Assembly (NCBI GenBank): GCA_003344405.1
Contig: NOWV01000124.1
Location: forward strand, 124,001 to 188,000
Source of the DNA: Trichoplax sp. H2
Taxonomy: Eukaryota; Placozoa; Uniplacotomia; Trichoplacea
Direction: 5' to 3'
DNA length: 64,000 bases
Each line of letters starts with the position of its first letter. Positions within the stretch are counted from its first letter, which is position 1. The notes beneath the pieces are model-generated. The model saw nothing but the letters and a program-made list of their open reading frames with translations, made no database searches and had not been told where the DNA came from. Positions 52,231 to 63,652 of this stretch are shown here, in pieces. A program made the translations under genes and the position numbers.

Positions 52231-52667
52231 CAGGTTGTCAATTTCTTCCATTCCTGTATTAGTAATATATATACAATCCATGAGCATTTGTAATATAAGT
52301 GCCTATTTTATAATCATCGTCAATAGACCAGTAGTTAAAGCCTACGCATAATTTCTTATAAATTCATCTATAATATTGAAAGGATTCAAATGCAGAGATA
52401 TCATTCAACCAGAAAGTGCTTAGTGCTAAACTGAAAGTCAAAAGTCAAAGCTGCAACCAGTACTAATGTAAAAAAATGTTCATCTGTACAATATGCAAAT
52501 CGGTTTAAATAATATTTTCTACTTAGATACACCCATAACTTTCTTTTTGCATACTTTTGATGCTTTCAATGTATTACTATTCTCTACAAATATCCATGAT
52601 ATACATACATGAAGAATGTCACTGACACCCTAAACAAGTTGTAAAATCTAATCATTGATATGTTTAA

Positions 52668-53010
52668 CAATCTTTTAGCATCCAGCATTAATGGATGGCT
52701 GACTTACTTTATTGTCGATTTATGTCTCATCTCACTTTGTATCCATACTGTATAATTGCTTACGAGATTTTTGCTGCTCAACAATCTTTGAGCATCCAGT
52801 ATTAAATTGATGCCCACTTACTTTTTAGAAGATTTATGGTTTTGTCTCACTTTGTACTCATACGGTATAACTACTTTCGAGAATTTCTTGTGCTGAACAA
52901 TCTTTTAGCATCCAGTGTTAAATTGATGGCCCTCTTACATTTTTGTAAATTTATACCTTTGTCTCACTTCGTACTCATACTGTATAATTACTGGAGAGAA
53001 TTTCTTCTAC
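52668..53010. repeat. three tandem copies of about 115 bp
   Basis: CAATCTTTTAGCATCCAG starts copies at 52668, 52782 and 52898. The 72-codon plus frame at 52836 is a repeat product. Confidence 0.88.
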
Positions 53011-53399
53011 TTTGGATAGGGCAATCGAAGGATATAATTTTTATTTTAACTTAGCATTGATTCACTATGTTAGGAGTACATCTGATTGCTATTGGAAGCA
53101 ATTATTATCGCTTGGGTTGATAAAATAAGTTTTCGTCTATTAAAATAAACATGAAAAATGTATATATCTATTTCATAAGGCTTATTTTTATTGATATGGG
53201 CAAGAATCTGCCATGTTACAATTAACAATGAGGCAACACGTAGTTTCCACTTTTAACCAAACAGCTTGAAAGCAATGTTAAATGATCCTGGCTCTACTTT
53301 GGAAACAATAAGGCAAAGTAACAGCGTGAAAGTAGTACTGTTTATTAAAGTCTTTAACTGATTCGAATACATTTCATATGCATACTCGTATAAGGAAAT

Positions 53400-53900
53400 C
53401 AATTGGCATACTTTCTGTCGATACACATATTCTGTTATAAGTTTGATCTAAGACTTACAGTAGATACGTAAAAATCTGGCAAATAGTGCTTTCATTGTGG
53501 TGCTTATAACAGTAAAAACTAATTGCATAAGATTGAGATGGTCTTGAACCAATCCATAGGGTTTGATAGGCATAGGAGCCGATCAATTGCCCAACTTTCT
53601 ATAGATGCGCATATTCTACCATATAATTGATCAGCTTTTACACCGAGTAGACATGTATAAATCTGGGCAAATAATGCTTACGTTTGTGATGATAAAAAAA
53701 GAAAATGACTTTCAATAATACTTAAGAGTTGTACTTAGCTCAATCCAATAGATAATAAATGTTATATGCATATTTGGAGATCAATTGTCCAATTTTAAAG
53801 ATGTGCATATTTTGCTATCAATCTGATGTGACTCACAGTAATACGCAAAATTCTGGAAAATAATACTATATTCTTATTGGTAATTGATAGTATTCAAAAA
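53400..53900. repeat. degenerate tandem array, unit about 190 bp
   Basis: GATACACATATTCTG / GATGCGCATATTCTA / GATGTGCATATTTTG followed by AAATCTGG-AAATA-TGCT at about 53411, 53598 and 53793. Confidence 0.75.
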
Positions 53901-54536
53901 TTAATTTCGTAATAGTTAGAATTGCGTTCTAATCTATCAGCTAGAGTTATCACCTAAATACAGCGATTCTCCTGAGTAAATTAATGATGATTCTATTACA
54001 ATCCACGCAGCATTTCTACAACAACTTTTCTACATCAGAAATTTTAAATTATTTTCGTTGGGTATTCATTGGCATCAAATGCCATATCACCATGGCATTC
54101 TAACTTATTACCATTCTACGAACAAGATCAAAAACGGATTCAAATGACAAATCTAGGTATTGTATTAATGAACTATTGTAATGCAAAATTGAAGGCCAAT
54201 TCTTCTACTCAAGAACTACGCAGAGAAAAGTGATTAAATCTTATGCCTAGACATTGTGCCTTATCATGTGTTCATGCTTGATTCTTAAGATGGAACGTGA
54301 ATCATTTCTTTCCACCAAGACTGCATTACTGTATCTCAAGAGTATTCATAAACCATAACCTTAAAGGATAAATTTGAGCATTTTATTGTTATTGACAGTA
54401 CAACAAGTAGAGCAAATGAGTTGATGAATGTACTGCACTGTTGTTAGTTACTTCATGCAAAACCACTACAAATCTACAGACAACTTGAAAACCACAAACC
54501 ATATATAATTTTTAGGTATCGGCTACGAGAAAAGGC
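53901..54536. other. intergenic, nothing recognised
   Basis: AT-rich, no repeat or open frame of note. It probably includes the 3' UTR of the minus-strand gene ending at 54537. Confidence 0.5.
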
Positions 54537-55019
54537 TTATTTTTTCAGAGTGATGTATGCTCGCTTAGCACTTTGATACAACACTTGTTCAATCTTAAAT
54601 TTGGTTCGAGCAACTAAAAGCATATCCGAACTGTTAGCTAAATCCCGCAATTGATCCGCTACACACAACCCAAATCGATTAAAATCATCCATCGGTTCAC
54701 CGTCTTCTGATTGCCATTCTTGAATAAGTTTCATAGCTTGAGCAACTAAAACACCCTCTATTTTAGCATTCTTGAATTTCCGTTTTCCTTTCTTCCTGTG
54801 ATGCTTAGGTCGAGTTGCTATTGACATCCCTTCTTCTATTTCTGATCCATCAGTCAATGAAAGCTCGCTATTCCATTGCTCTTCTGTAGTCTGTAAGTAA
54901 GTTTTGCAACTTAGTGTACTAGTAATGGCACAACCAATTTTAAGTTGAAGCATGCCTTTAATTTTGGTGTTGATTCCACCACTTCCCAAGGTGATTCTTC
55001 CAAAGGCTGACACAGACAT
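54537..55019 (-). CDS. BESS-like domain protein (Myb/SANT- or MADF-type family)
   Basis: The C-terminal part (about residues 118-156 of the 160-codon frame), FGLCVADQLRDLANSSDMLL then ARTKFKIEQVLYQSA, fits a BESS-type interaction helix pair found in MADF and Harbinger-associated Myb/SANT-like proteins. Before it lies a basic patch (RPKHHRKKGKRKFKNAK), a likely nuclear signal. The start is ambiguous. A single exon from the ATG at 55019 is open throughout. However, a good 3' splice site (polypyrimidine then GTGTCAG) gives an exon 55006-54935 in another frame (PLEESPWEVVESTPKLK...), followed by a 44-nt intron and an exon from 54890. The latter N terminus looks more natural and would mean further exons to the right, which I could not identify. 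No DNA-binding SANT repeat is visible in the window. Confidence 0.6.
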   Translation of the reverse strand: MSVSAFGRITLGSGGINTKIKGMLQLKIGCAITSTLSCKTYLQTTEEQWNSELSLTDGSEIEEGMSIATRPKHHRKKGKRKFKNAKIEGVLVAQAMKLIQEWQSEDGEPMDDFNRFGLCVADQLRDLANSSDMLLVARTKFKIEQVLYQSAKRAYITLKK

Positions 55020-55039
55020 ATATTAGAAAAGACAACGAT

Positions 55040-55530
55040 ATGACATTGCAAATGTACATCATACTATTTCTATCCAAATCACTCATTACTGTAGAAATTG
55101 CTTCGACTGACGCTGATTCAATTCTTGTTGAGGTCAAAGAATCATCACTTGGCTACACAATGTGGTTAAAAAGAAATAACGATCTCGATCTTTACAATGC
55201 AAGTAGCTACTGCTCAAATTATTTTCATAAAGCCTACAGTTGATGTTGCTGATGTCTTCCTTCGTAATGAGGCTTTCTGCACATAGAATGCCATCATATG
55301 AAATTGAATCACTTTAGTTTTATTTTAATGCCTATTCTTATTGCCTGTCTAAAATCATTTGGTGCAATACCTGCAATGTTTTTAAGGCCATCAAGAATCG
55401 CTAAAATGAATGGTTTGGTTGATGACTTTAGATGTATAAATAGAACGAGGCCACCAATAAAGGACAGTGGAGAGCCTAGAGTACCGTACTGCTATTACAT
55501 AACTACATTAGAATTTAATTATTGCTTTTG
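55040..55530. other. segment open on both strands, unrecognised
   Basis: Plus frames at 55040-55243 and 55298-55531 overlap minus frames that read more like protein, for example KPFILAILDGLKNIAGIAPN and KASLRRKTSATSTV, each soon stopped. This may be a decayed mobile-element or gene fragment on the minus strand. I recognise no family. Confidence 0.25.
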
Positions 55531-55939
55531 AAACTACAATCCTCTAATCAACAAATTTTTTGAAATAAATTTATATTGTAAGCAGTTTCCAGTTCATTAA
55601 TCTATTTCTAAGTTTTCTATACGCCTACAGATTTAGACTACGAAAAAAATTGCAACGTCATCCAATTTGTAAGTTGTCGAATACAAATTAGTTACTACTC
55701 ATTCAACACCACGGTAAATCAGCCTGCTGTGCTATAAAAGTAAATGGCTGCTCAAGTCTTAGTTAAACTTTAATATACGAGTATATTAAATTAAGCGATG
55801 CGCCAAAAATTGTCAAGTATAGGCTGGAAAAATAAAAGACACAGTAAGAATTACTACTGTAAGCGATCAGAAAGTCTTCTCTCATTTTACATCCGTATAT
55901 ACGTAGAAGACGGTAATTATTGCATAATTTGCATTTGAA

Positions 55940-56175
55940 ATCAGACACAACAATAACTCTAACTTATAAAACTAAATCCAAAGTCATTCACCTACTTCAA
56001 AACTGAAATAGTTTCTTGAATAGAATCAAGCACTAGTGTACCTGCTAAGCATGGCATGTTTTGGATCTGCAATTAGTATAACAATAACTGTAATTCATAA
56101 AACTAAAACCAAAGTCATGTACCTGTTGAAAAGTTGAAAAATAGCTTTACTACTTCAATAGAATCGAGCAATACT
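55940..56175. repeat. two tandem copies of about 130 bp
   Basis: ACAATAACT-TAA-T-ATAAAACTAAA-CCAAAGTCAT heads copies near 55948 and 56080; both include AATAGAATC-AGCA and TGTACCT. Confidence 0.75.
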
Positions 56176-56756
56176 GTACCTAAATTGAGAAAGCCAATCT
56201 TTCTTCACCTGTGGTTCATAACATGATCTATTAGCATGCTTAGCTAGATTGAGTTTCTTAGACTCCAATTAATTAATTATAAATAATAAATAAACTATCT
56301 CATATGATAGCAATTCCAGAAAATATTAGATATTTGTCGAAATCATTTAGCTTGTATTTCTTCCATTTATCATTCTGATATTACGCAAAATACAGGGTTC
56401 ATTCCAGTCTATCGGATAGAAATTGCAAAGTATGCAATAATTATAATTTACTATACTATCACATCAATCTACAATTTTCCCTGCTAGATCTAAATCTGCA
56501 TAGTTTAGACTGCCGATTGCTTGGCACTATTAGGCTACTGTTAAAGTTTTAATAAAGAAAGCTAGCGGTATATTAATTCATACTTTTAAATCTCTGTGCA
56601 TTGATAGATGATAAAAATCGTACAACCTGTGCAATGTACATTACTTCTCACTTTCTTATCGCCCTACATGTACACAAGGATTTTATCGTGTTACTAGTGC
56701 AGAATTAAATTAAATAAATATTTAAACAAACTTATTTACGACATTTTGGTGCTTAT

Positions 56757-56965
56757 TCCGGTAATATTGCCTGCGCAAAGTTCGCTATAAAATGTTGCTG
56801 CCATTTATTAGCCTGTAAATACAATTTCATCAGTTTGTTGTTCATGGTGCTATAGGCTCCATACCTTATCTTACATTATAATTATTGGAATTAAGAATAA
56901 GCACAATTTCTTCTTCGCTTAGTGCAGAGGTACCCTATCAATACCTAATTACAGTTATTAATTAA
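56757..56965 (-). CDS. candidate 3' end of a small minus-strand gene, unrecognised
   Basis: Two short open segments can be joined in phase 0. One follows TTGATAG at about 56940 (GTSALSEEEIVLILNSNNYN) and stops at a donor GTAAGA. The other follows TTTACAG at about 56815 (ANKWQQHFIANFAQAILPE) and ends in TAA. Both splice sites are good and the peptide looks natural. No upstream exon was found before the oppositely oriented MAM-EGF gene starts at 57234, so if real it is a tiny gene or has distant 5' exons. Confidence 0.3.
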
Positions 56966-57233
56966 TTGCTTTTCATGACGAGTAATGACAATAGATTTTA
57001 TACTAATATAGCAGTCCTGTACACATTCTATACCTATGGATTTCCTACATTGGCCCCACAGAATTACTGTACACTAAGGCTATAAATAACCAAGGTATTC
57101 CTCTCCGGCGTTAGAAAGCCAAAGTCATTAAGAAAGCAGTTACAAGGTAGAAAGAAGCAATTTTACCCAACTCACATACTATTAGTCTTATTTTTGATTA
57201 CACGATCAAGCCTGTCTGCAATATTCATCCATC

Positions 57234-59218
57234 ATGAAGAACTTAGTACTATTCCTCGACATTCTCTTCCTTCTCATCGTTTCCTTGGCTGTGACATCTA
57301 TAGGTAGGTTTACTAGGCAGAATTCAAATACCGATAATAATTCAATTTGGTTCTACTCTTACCTAATTTCCTACTATATTGTGCTTATGTTTGCGTAATA
57401 AGTAAAAGCCCTTCCACTATACTATGAAGATGGACAATCCCATCGCATTTATCTATATCATACTGAGCTTGTGCTTGCAAAGTTGAGTAAATATAGTGCG
57501 TTTCGACTACTGAATCTTGTAGTATTAATCGATTCTTTTTCCATGATAACCTTGAGAATGTGTTCCTGTCATTGTTTGCACAGTAGAGTAGATATAGTAC
57601 TTTTTAACTGCTCAATCATGTAGTATCCAAATTTCTTCCAACACTAGTACATAAAAGTGTATAATTTATCGCTTTTACTTAAATTATTATGTTAAGTTAA
57701 TGCTTGCAAAGGAACGTAAGAACTGTTCAATTGCTAAATCAAGTAATACTAAAATTCCTTCAATTATATCGTGAGGAGAATATATAATCTATTATTTCTA
57801 CCTTAATTATACCGAGTTTATGTTTGCAAAGTTAAGGCGATATAGTAATTTTCAGCCGCTAGTTTATGGATAGTCAAATTTCATATCCTATACAGAAAGG
57901 AAATTATAATAGTCAATCGTTTAGATAATTTAGACTTTGGAAAACTTAGGTCTGAGTAATTAGAACTTCACGTCCTGCCAGAAAATAAATTTTAAAAGGC
58001 AGCCACTTAAAAAGTTATTACGGTTTTGATAGGAGGTGAAATATCCAAGCTCGAATGTACGTTTGAAAGAAATTTTTGTAAATGGCATCATTCGGCAATC
58101 GGTCACTTTGATTGGGTACGCCATAAGGGAAAAACTCCAAGCTCTCGAACTGGACCCTCCAATGATCACACGCCATATCCTCGTGCTCGTAGGATATTTT
58201 TGCTTTCATTTCAATCATTTTGTTTTTAAGGATGATAGCAGAGTTACCTTAATCTATGCTAGATCAAGTTTTTAAAATAGAAACCATGCCTAACTATAAC
58301 GATTTTGAAACTAGGCTACTATGCATACATTGAAACATCAGCTCCACGAAAGGAACTAGACTTTGCGATGTTAAAAAGTGGACCCTTCCATGTCAAAGAT
58401 AAATGCTGCTTTTCATTATGGTTTAATGCCAATGGTGAAGATGTGGGTAGTTTAATAGTATTGGATGGTAATAGCAATATTGCAAACTTTCTGGGGGATC
58501 GTGGTAATGTCTGGCGGAAGATGAAGAAAACGCTTTCAGCTGGTCCTCATTCGGTAAGCCATACATAACTTGACGATGAATACCTCCTTCGACTCAAACT
58601 TTCCCTTTTGCTTATAGCTAAGTATTATAGGTGTACGAGGCAAAAGTTATCGAGGTGATATAGCTATAGATGACATCGATGTCGTTGAAGGTTCCTGTCG
58701 TAAGTAGCATCCATTGGATTGAAAATTGCTTTACACCATTTTAATTCTATATCCATTATTGCATTACAATATTTGGTAATTTATACATACGTCGGTGTTG
58801 ACGTTAATGTATATATATATGCAATTCCATATCGTATACAATCTGTAGTTATCGTTTTTATGTTAGTTATTGCAATACAAATTTTCAGCGATTAAATCGT
58901 GATTTGTTGGTCATTAATGCTTATTTATTAATGATTGACTCAATAGCCAAGTCTACTTGCTCAGATCAACCATGTGTGGAAGGTTTTTGCATTGGAGTAC
59001 CGGGAAAGATTTCTTGCGTTTGCAATCCAGGATATACTGGCAAATATTGCGATACCTCAATCAATGCTCTTCAGGATCAGTCTTTAGCCTTGACAACAAC
59101 TTGCCAAAAGAATCGTTGCAAAAATGGATTTTGCATCGAAACTCCAAGCAACTCGACGTGTGTTTGCAATCCTGGATTTACAGGAGATCGTTGTGATTCG
59201 CGTAAAGATAGTAATTAA
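57234..59218 (+). CDS. secreted MAM domain plus two EGF repeats protein, complete
   Basis: Predicted extracellular protein of 272 residues. Exons: 57234-57303, 58033-58188, 58315-58553, 58618-58699, 58947-59218. Residues 1-22 form a signal peptide (KNLVLFLDILFLLIVSLAVT). A MAM domain follows (about 30-182): CTFERNFCKWHHSAIGHFDW, then PSSRTGPSNDHT, YYAYIETSAPRK, CCFSLWFNANGEDVGSL and GDIAIDDIDVVEGSC. EGF 1 spans about C187-C217 and EGF 2 about C235-C265, both six-cysteine with CVCNPGYTG/CVCNPGFTG. There is no membrane segment after the EGFs, so it is probably secreted. The exon 2 donor may be 58188 or 58182, changing two residues. Intron 1 (729 nt) holds tandem repeats of about 120 bp. Partner and function are unknown. 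Confidence 0.9.
57430..57880. repeat. degenerate tandem repeats inside MAM-EGF intron 1
   Basis: The theme GAG-TT-TG-TTGCAAAGTT-AG followed by ATATAGT and a TAGTATT or TAGTCAAA block recurs about every 120 bases. Confidence 0.65.
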
Positions 59219-59276
59219 ATATATCTCCCTACAATTGGCTCTAATCTTTATGAGAATCATATCAGCAAAGGATTAA

Positions 59277-59282
59277 AATAAA
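59277..59282 (+). terminator. polyadenylation signal of the MAM-EGF gene
   Basis: AATAAA 59 bases after the stop codon. Confidence 0.6.
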
Positions 59283-59499
59283 AATTTAACCGAGACATGA
59301 TACAGTAATGAAATAGTTTTTCTATTGCCTAAAGATACTTTTTGTTTGTTGTGAAAGATTTCTCGTATTCAATGCAACGAGAGTCGTCTTTCAAGTCTTG
59401 ATTATCATCATTCAAGTATTTCTTGAGTAGATTGAACAGTGCAGTATCGATGTTGTTTGATAAAAGCATTATGTGAAATTATAAAATATTAATACATGG

Positions 59500-60720
59500 T
59501 TAATCATCCTTGGATGACCAGCTAAATTTAACGCTTTACTTGTAGAACCGTTGCGAATGATTGAATAAACGTTCTTCTCTAATAACATCCATTCATTCAG
59601 GCTCCGTAAATTTGTTGGTAAACTTGAAAAATTTCATTTGTGAACTGTCAGCAATTGAATACAGTAGAGTCCATATATAATATACGAGGATACAGTAGGT
59701 TTATCTACGATTTATGTAAGATATGGTTTTATTAACAAAGTTGGGGAAACGGATGTGCACAATGAATAATTCTATTCTGCTGACTAGCTATAACTAGGTA
59801 ATGATAGAGCAAATCATCAAGAATAGATTGAATTCATGGACCAACTAAATATAGCTGTTAACATCTTGACTTGTAGAGCAATTCTGAATGAATGACAAAT
59901 AATATTGCTCTAATAATGAGCAGACTCTATTCATTTTTTTCCCTGAAATTTGCAAAATCTCATCTATGAGCCGTCATCCGAAATAGAAAAATCCATAATT
60001 ACATAGGCAATGGACCAATATTATTAAGTCGAACTACGACAGTATGTAAGACATGGTTTCATAAGTAGAGTTAAGAGAAAAAATGAATACGCACAGTCAA
60101 TTGTACTCGCATCCTACATTACTAAACGACCATAAAGTTGGTCGGTTTATGACGCTAGCAAAGTTGGGGAGAAGAAGATGCACGTAGTCAGTTTTATCCG
60201 ACTGACTAACGATCTACAGGAAACGACGTATCATTTATAAATCAATTATCAAGGATAGATTGAATTGAAGGACTAACGAAATATAGCAATTACGGTAACT
60301 TCTTGGATAAACTTGTACAGTGATAGGAATGAGCAAATAAACATTATTCTTTAAATAATGTTCAGACTCTGCTAATACTATGGTATAAAAATCATCAACA
60401 TGGAGTATGATACTCCATGTTGCCGAATTTAGTACCATGGTGTATAATTTATCTCTAAACTTGTCAGATTTCCTTGGTCACCTGCCAATAGGAATAGAAG
60501 AATACGCAATGGACTAGCATAAAAAGCAGGTCGATCGGTGATGCTGTGGATGATACGATTTTAGTAGCAGAGTTGTGGAAAAAAAATATATACTCTCAAT
60601 TCTGTGTTACTGACTAGCTATGGCTAGGGAATAATATAGTAAGTAATAATCAGATTACAAGAGAATTCATGAATTTACTCGAAGTGGTAATCTACGAAAT
60701 AATAACGACATAAGCTGGGT
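59500..60720. repeat. three degenerate copies of about 410-425 bp
   Basis: TTGGGGA-A-G-ATGCAC, CTGACTAGCTATAACTAGG and AGATTGAATT-A-GGAC-AAC-AAATATAGC recur in order near 59740, 60168 and 60570. Confidence 0.75.
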
Positions 60721-63652
60721 TTGAAAAAAATAGAAAATGGTATATAGTCGTGAACACTGTCGTATAGTAAGAGCTTTGAAGTCAGTAATCATTACTTAAT
60801 TATTGGATTGGAAGATATCTCCATAACGGTAAAGATCGATTCGTTTTGTTGTACCTATGCTAGATACTGCCACTGGATGGATTAGTTCAAGCTCATCATT
60901 GAAATAGGGCATATCATTAGCTTGGTTTGAAACCAATCGAGAAGATATACCGTGGATTAAATATCAGCTTCCAAAAGGTAACTAATCATGCAGTACCGTA
61001 ATGCTTGGAAAAGATTTTGTCAGTTATTTTAATGGCTATCAGATGGTGAATATATTCTTGTTCTTATTGCTACATGAAATCGGGCACATAGGCTATCCTC
61101 TCATAGAATTAATTAATTATTGAGCCCTATTCTACGTAATATCCAGATTCAATTTTACGTCAAACACATTTATTTTACTTTATACTTTATTGTATTAACA
61201 GTAATTCCTTTCAACAGTTTCCTAATTCATATATATTTAACATTATACAAATAACATATTTAGTAAAGATTGATTCCCTTAGTCGTGTCTTGCTACCTGC
61301 AACGCAATTCAGCATTAACAGTATCCACAATGGCTAGAATAAAGTCCTTGTTGTAAATTCATTTTACTATACGCTTGGCCAGTAATTTTCGGTAGCCACT
61401 GCTTCTTCAGGGATTACTTTTATTCTTAAAGAAAACTTATGTTATGGCTGTATTCATTTTACTTAATTATGTAAAGTTGAAGCATGATGGTAAAGATTTA
61501 CTTGTTCCATCTGGTTGCATTACCTGATAGAACAAAATCCAGCGAATAGGATTTATTTTCGTAGACAAGGTGTTTGTTTGCTCATTCAAAGATATTCATT
61601 TGAAGTATAAAGGTAAGAGCAAGAATTAGCTTGAATTGAGGCCTATGCTTGCTGATCTATTTCTACCAGTTTTATAAGCCCAAGAAAATCTCATTACGCT
61701 GAAATTTACTATGCCTCATTGTCTTGCTCTACCATTGCCAATCATTTCAAAAGTCATCGTCTGTCAAAAACTTTTTATTTTCATTCGATGACATGCTTGA
61801 TTGAAGATTTAAATTCATTTTACTTTTATCGTGGAAGGCATACAACCAGAGCATAACGGTAAGATTTGCTTATTCCTTTGCCATGGTTATTATTCCTGAT
61901 TGCCGACTGTCGCAATGATATTCTCATTCGATATCATATATATCCCGGTACTAGTAATGTATTATGCTATATTAAGATTAGTTAATAATCCAAAACGCAT
62001 TATGATAACTAATATACGGTGGTGGACATACCAAGTTAAGATTAGCAGGTACTGTAAGATATCGACAGTGCGGTGCAATGTCCTTAGTACTGTGGTCAAT
62101 TCTATGCCAATCATGATAATGTGTCTAAGGATCGCTTGCATATGTAAGCAAAGCTTGCTCTGTCGATAACAACCGTTATAAGAAAATGGAACTATCAAAA
62201 TGGCTGTGTAGAAAACTTTATAAAGATTGTATGTTTATTCAATTTTTATCAGAATATTACATGAAATCAAAATTGAAAGGCCCAGTGGCCACCCTTAGCG
62301 ATATAACGAATACTATTTCAAAAATCAACACTCTGTAGAAATGACTACCTTAGAGCTATTCGTTTTACATGAAGAAATCTTTAGGTAAAAAGTACTATAA
62401 GAATCTTATACTGACCTATTGAAATCAACCCATATTCAGAGTCATCTAACAGTAGTATAAATACCCCCGCCCTGCTCGTTTCAAGGGAGGGCGGGTGCGA
62501 ATAGTAGTTGCTCAAGCATGGTGCAAGACTCTTATAGTGAAGAATAGTCTAATATATTCAGTTATCTGCGGAGTTCAGTTGGGAAATCAAGTTGGCGTAT
62601 ATCACTAACATAGAAACTGGAGATACTGGGAGAAGTAACTCGAGCTATTATAGTTGCACGAGAGATTCTTTACTTTGTTAATAAACGTTTCATTTGTCGC
62701 CAAGAGAGCGTTGTGATGGAAGGTCACGTTCAATAATTATTGCGAAATAATTTCAATACAGATATTAATTGAAGACAGTTAAGTCAATTTATTCGCTAAT
62801 GTTTAATTTTTCTAAGAAATTTAGATTGCTGCACCAAAATTCAATTTTTATCTCAATTATGTCGTCTAAATTAAATTACGCGTATTATCGATAAATTACA
62901 ATTATTAATCTATGTGACAATACAAAAACTATATAAAAAGACAATGTTTTAACCTTTAGTAGGTCATGAACTATTAGAATACCAGGTATATTTCTAGTGA
63001 TCCATGAGTAGATGTACCAGTTGTAGCAATCTTCTATAGTATATTACAGTTACAGTAGGCAATATCTTTGCTACTTTTTATAATACTGTATCCCAGTATC
63101 CAAACTACTAGGAAAATTCCTACAGGGCTCCGGCTATACTACTACGAGACCCACATATATGATTCTATTAATACAATTTACTTTTATTTAAAGTTACCGA
63201 TTCTCGATTCCAATACTTTTGACCTTCCAACTTATTCTAAAGTGTCTCAACTTGCAACTTACGCTCTTACGCTTTAGCATGACTGTCACTCGTCTACAGA
63301 TCAACTAACTACTAAACCTAAAGTTACATGATATTATATACAGTAGTGTACTACAGATCGTAATCCTACATGCAATCGGGATCGCTACAATTCTTATTAT
63401 TGTACTACTCGTATATCCTTCTGGCATACCATCCGATTAGTAATGCGAGTATAATCACATTCATACTCACTTTTCAGTGTGTAATAGGGTTACTATAACA
63501 ATCGTAAACAATCTTAGCATTATGGTAGTATACCAGAAAAGCATATAATTAACTAAAGTACACTATACTACTAAACACGCACACTTCTTTCTCTAGTTAT
63601 TACTTCATATTTAGCCATTAATTTTATATTGAGCTAGAAATCTAATCTAGTA
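60721..63652. other. intergenic, no firm gene
   Basis: Weak repeats around 61340-61900 (ATTCATTTTACTT with GGTAAGATTT, spacing about 180). A GC-rich hairpin lies at 62466-62495. Open frames at 61900, 61962 and 63068 show no family features. Confidence 0.5.
62456..62495 (+). promoter_or_regulatory. TATA box followed by GC-rich hairpin
   Basis: TATAAATA (62456-62463) is followed at once by CCCGCCCT (62466-62473) and its inverted copy AGGGCGGG (62488-62495), loop 14 bases. It is by far the most GC-rich spot in several kilobases of AT-rich DNA. Confidence 0.35.

Noticed and set aside
58018-58275. Overlapping frames on both strands around the MAM exon
   Set aside because: Only the plus frame starting at 58033 gives MAM sequence and joins its neighbours in phase.
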